A stretch of DNA of 64,000 bases from an uncultured Granulosicoccaceae bacterium (GTDB taxonomy: Bacteria > Pseudomonadota > Gammaproteobacteria > Granulosicoccales > Granulosicoccaceae): NCBI GenBank assembly GCA_937951345.1, contig CALFCF010000051.1:1-64000 (forward strand). The letters are read 5' to 3'. The position numbers and the translations under genes were made by a program. The notes under the pieces were generated by a model that was given only the letters and a program-made list of their open reading frames with translations, made no database searches and was not told where the DNA came from. Below are positions 61,881-64,000 of the stretch, piece by piece (the stretch's first letter is position 1; every line of letters starts with the position of its first letter).

Positions 61881-62249
61881 TTGAAAGCCTATATTCCATT
61901 AATCCTGTTCACTGTATTGACCAATTTCTTCTCGCAGATAATGCTGAAGAAAGGCATGACATCCATAGAACAATTCGATCTATCGCTCGGCGGTGTCCTT
62001 CGATCAGCCGGAGATATACTGTTCAATCCGTATGTATTCGGCGGCTTGATCGTCATGGTAATAAGCATGGCAAGCCACTTGATCGTGTTGTCGCGCGTCG
62101 ACATCAGCTTTGCCTATCCCTTTCTGGGATTATCATTTGTACTTATTACGGTGTACGGTGCATTCGTTCTATCAGAGCCTTTGAATATCTGGAAAATCGC
62201 GGGTGTGGTTTTTATCGTTCTAGGCGTCAGTATGGTTGCGCAGAGTTAG
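61881..62249 (+). CDS. SMR/EamA-like small membrane transporter
   Basis: A 122-residue protein with four predicted spans, the size of SMR and ArnE/ArnF proteins. The TTG at 61881 is the only start keeping the first span. SFAYPFLGLSFVLITVYGAFVLSEPLNIWKIAGVVFIVLG is typical of this fold. ArnE/ArnF-type proteins flip undecaprenyl-phosphate-linked sugars, so this gene, set between the DprE-like genes and an SDR, is a candidate flippase for the lipid-linked pentose. That role is inferred from context only. Confidence 0.75.
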   Translation: MKAYIPLILFTVLTNFFSQIMLKKGMTSIEQFDLSLGGVLRSAGDILFNPYVFGGLIVMVISMASHLIVLSRVDISFAYPFLGLSFVLITVYGAFVLSEPLNIWKIAGVVFIVLGVSMVAQS

Positions 62250-62271
62250 TAAATACAGACTTTATAAAAAA

Positions 62272-63243
62272 ATGAAACATATTATTTTTGGTGGTGACGG
62301 ATTTCTCGGCACAGAGCTGACGAAGAAGCTTGTCGAGCGGGGCGAAGCTGTGTTGATCGCTGATATAAATAAAAGCGAAAGCAGTGGCATCTACTCTTTA
62401 GCCGGAGTAACCCACATGACGATTGACGTAACTGATCGCTCGCAACTCGAAAATGTACCGACAGACGCTGACGATGTTGTTTATCACTTCGCAGCTAAAT
62501 TGCTTGTTCCCATCATGCCGAGACACAAGCGTAAAGACTATTTCTGGCAATCGCTTTATGTCGGGACTCAAAATGTGCTTGAATTTATGGCATCACGAGG
62601 GCTGGCAAACCTCGTCTACTACACAACAGACATGGTGTACGGCCGAACAGTCACTAACCCACGACCTGAATCACATCCCCGCGTACCTCTCGGCCCCTAC
62701 GGTGAAGCAAAGTACCAGACAGAACTTCTGTGTGAATCCTATAGAGAAAAAGGTATGAATATACCGATATTCAGACCACGTTTGATTATCGGACCGGGCC
62801 GTTTAGGTATTCTTGAAAAACTGTTCAAACTAATCGATAAAAATCTGCCGGTTCCAATGATTGGTAACGGCCATAATTTCTATCAATTCATTTCAGTAGC
62901 CGATTGTGCGGAAGCTTGTCTGGCAGCAGTTGAACACGATTTTCCAAATGCTGAATTCAACCTAGGATCTACGAATCCGCCCACAGTCAGAGAACTTTTG
63001 GGTGGACTTATCGATCACGCGGGCAGTAAATCGATTCTGCTCCCCACACCCGCCTTCGCGGTTAAAGCATCGCTGGCACTTTTGGATAGAATAGGTATGC
63101 CACTGATGGACCCCGAGCAGTATCTTATCGCCGATGAAACATGCGTTCTCGATTGTTCACAAGCCGCCAAAATGATCGGTTGGGAACCGAGCGAAGACGA
63201 TACTTCCATGTTGATCGCAGCATACGATACTTATGAAAAGTAA
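62272..63243 (+). CDS. NAD-dependent epimerase/dehydratase (extended SDR)
   Basis: A 323-residue extended SDR. IFGGDGFLGTEL at residues 4-15 binds NAD(P); the Tyr-x3-Lys pair is in GPYGEAKYQTE near 145, and the TT before VYG near 120 supplies the Thr. Such enzymes epimerise, dehydrate or oxidise nucleotide- or lipid-linked sugars. The exact reaction cannot be read. An in-frame TTG at 62236 overlaps the preceding gene; the ATG at 62272 was chosen. Last gene of the plus-strand run and convergent with a small membrane protein gene 13 bases away. Confidence 0.85.
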   Translation: MKHIIFGGDGFLGTELTKKLVERGEAVLIADINKSESSGIYSLAGVTHMTIDVTDRSQLENVPTDADDVVYHFAAKLLVPIMPRHKRKDYFWQSLYVGTQNVLEFMASRGLANLVYYTTDMVYGRTVTNPRPESHPRVPLGPYGEAKYQTELLCESYREKGMNIPIFRPRLIIGPGRLGILEKLFKLIDKNLPVPMIGNGHNFYQFISVADCAEACLAAVEHDFPNAEFNLGSTNPPTVRELLGGLIDHAGSKSILLPTPAFAVKASLALLDRIGMPLMDPEQYLIADETCVLDCSQAAKMIGWEPSEDDTSMLIAAYDTYEK

Positions 63244-63256
63244 CGCCAAGGCACAG

Positions 63257-63697
63257 TTACAATAACGTTTGCAACGTTCTAACTGACATCCAGATATAAG
63301 TAAGCACAGCGAATGTACAAATCGCTGAAAAGGTCGTCAACACTCCCAACAGAGGGCGGGCAATCCAGCCAAGTAATCCGATAGACACAACAAAAAGGCA
63401 AAAGCCTGTGGTAGCACACCGGGTACCAATCAATCGAATTTTAGCCAGTAGCGCACTTGCCTCGTCACTTAAATTCTCTGCGTTCGCAATTTCAATGGTT
63501 AGTCGCACTTCAGTATAGAGAGCCACCATAAAGAACATAGTTGTTATCACCAGCAGATAGAACACTATCTGTGACATAGGGTCCCGCAATCCTCTGCGAA
63601 GTATATGAATTGCAACGGTGATTGAAAATCCAGCCATCAGACCGCTTAGAAAAGCAACCTGACCTGTACCGAGTTCCGCCAGCGCCGAAGTAAACAT
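63257..63697 (-). CDS. Hypothetical membrane protein, four spans
   Basis: A 146-residue protein with four hydrophobic stretches (about 12-32, 43-64, 92-112 and 118-140). A short hydrophilic loop (VRLTIEIANAENLSDEASALLAKIR) sits between the second and third. Not recognised. The high density of membrane residues and a normal start argue that it is real. Its relation to the glycan genes is unknown. Confidence 0.6.
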   Translation of the reverse strand: MFTSALAELGTGQVAFLSGLMAGFSITVAIHILRRGLRDPMSQIVFYLLVITTMFFMVALYTEVRLTIEIANAENLSDEASALLAKIRLIGTRCATTGFCLFVVSIGLLGWIARPLLGVLTTFSAICTFAVLTYIWMSVRTLQTLL

Positions 63698-63879
63698 GTT
63701 GAATCCTACAAATCGAATGGATTATCGAGACTTTCAGTCATATAAATTGCGCATCTACCCCTACCCTGTACCATCGCTTTAAGCATATACGACAAGAAGG
63801 TATTATCACAGGTATCCAACTTTTTATTGTAACCGCTCAGTGATGAATGCCAATTACCAATATTGTAGTTCGATAAACA

Positions 63880-64000
63880 ATGCGTGAGTCAGTCGATCAA
63901 ATTGACGCGAATTGGATACCTGATGACACAGCGACGCTTGTTTTCGTTATTTGCGATAAGCAGGTATTGCTGATACGCAAAAAGCGAGGGCTCGGCGCGG
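63880..64000 (+). CDS. NUDIX hydrolase, N-terminal part (cut by window end)
   Basis: From ATG at 63880 the frame reads 40 residues to the window end. A first strand TLVFVICDKQVLLIRKKRGLGA matches the start of MutT/NUDIX proteins just before the NUDIX box. The box itself is beyond the window, so the substrate class (8-oxo-dGTP or other) cannot be told. Confidence 0.7.
   Translation, partial: MRESVDQIDANWIPDDTATLVFVICDKQVLLIRKKRGLGA

Overview
The window reads as a chromosomal segment of a Gram-negative gammaproteobacterium of about average GC. It carries lipid A genes (lpxA, lpxB, lpxD, fabZ), BamA/Skp outer-membrane assembly, an ISC iron-sulfur operon with hscB, hscA, fdx and iscX, and queA-tgt-yajC-secD-secF next to a tRNA-Leu. 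From memory this gene order resembles Pseudomonas-type gammaproteobacteria rather than enterics. A lone soxZ and a GlyGly-CTERM protease suggest an environmental, possibly marine, lineage. I cannot name a genus from sequence alone.

Layout. 1-4.3 kb: an inverted-repeat-rich element, a membrane-bound spermidine synthase-like protein, a CHMI-type tautomerase, an orphan soxZ and a secreted astacin-like protease. 4.5-7.2 kb: lpxB (detached from its usual partners) and dadA. 7.4-21.5 kb: one long minus-strand run, transcribed rpsB-tsf-pyrH-frr-uppS-cdsA-dxr-rseP-bamA-skp-lpxD-fabZ-lpxA, linking translation, UMP supply, isoprenoid and phospholipid synthesis and envelope biogenesis. 22-27.6 kb: plus-strand map-glnD-dapE-fabI. 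27.6-38.3 kb: minus-strand protein quality-control block tig-clpP-clpX-lon-hupB-ppiD with tRNA-Val and tRNA-Asp. 38.6-39.4 kb: tRNA cluster Pro-Arg-His-Leu (transcribed in that order). 39.4-47.9 kb: iscR-iscS-iscU-iscA-hscB-hscA-fdx-iscX preceded by cysE and trmJ, with a good IscR-type operator ahead of iscR and a repeat element inserted between hscB and hscA. 48-54.5 kb: suhB, secF, secD, yajC, tgt, queA.

54.6-64 kb is the accessory part. It opens with tRNA-Leu(CAA) followed by a degenerate 3-prime copy of the same tRNA, an arrangement often left by integration or duplication at a tRNA. Beyond it lie a multi-membrane-span GT-C-like protein, an acyltransferase-3 protein, and a plus-strand run of five genes: HAD-UbiA fusion, DprE1-like oxidase, DprE2-like reductase, SMR/EamA-like small transporter, and an extended SDR. 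The first three match the logic of mycobacterial polyprenyl-phosphoryl-arabinose synthesis (DPPR synthase, phosphatase, DprE1/DprE2). With the small transporter and the GT-C-like protein they could form a complete system that makes, flips and uses a polyprenyl-linked pentose in a gammaproteobacterium. This is the most interesting system in the window.

Other points worth attention: two copies of one repeat element in inverted orientation 42 kb apart; clpP and clpX separated by 626 bp containing 11-bp tandem repeats and a heat-shock-like promoter; acidic extensions on Lon and ribosomal protein S2. The window ends inside a NUDIX hydrolase gene. No CRISPR array, integrase, transposase or rRNA gene was seen.
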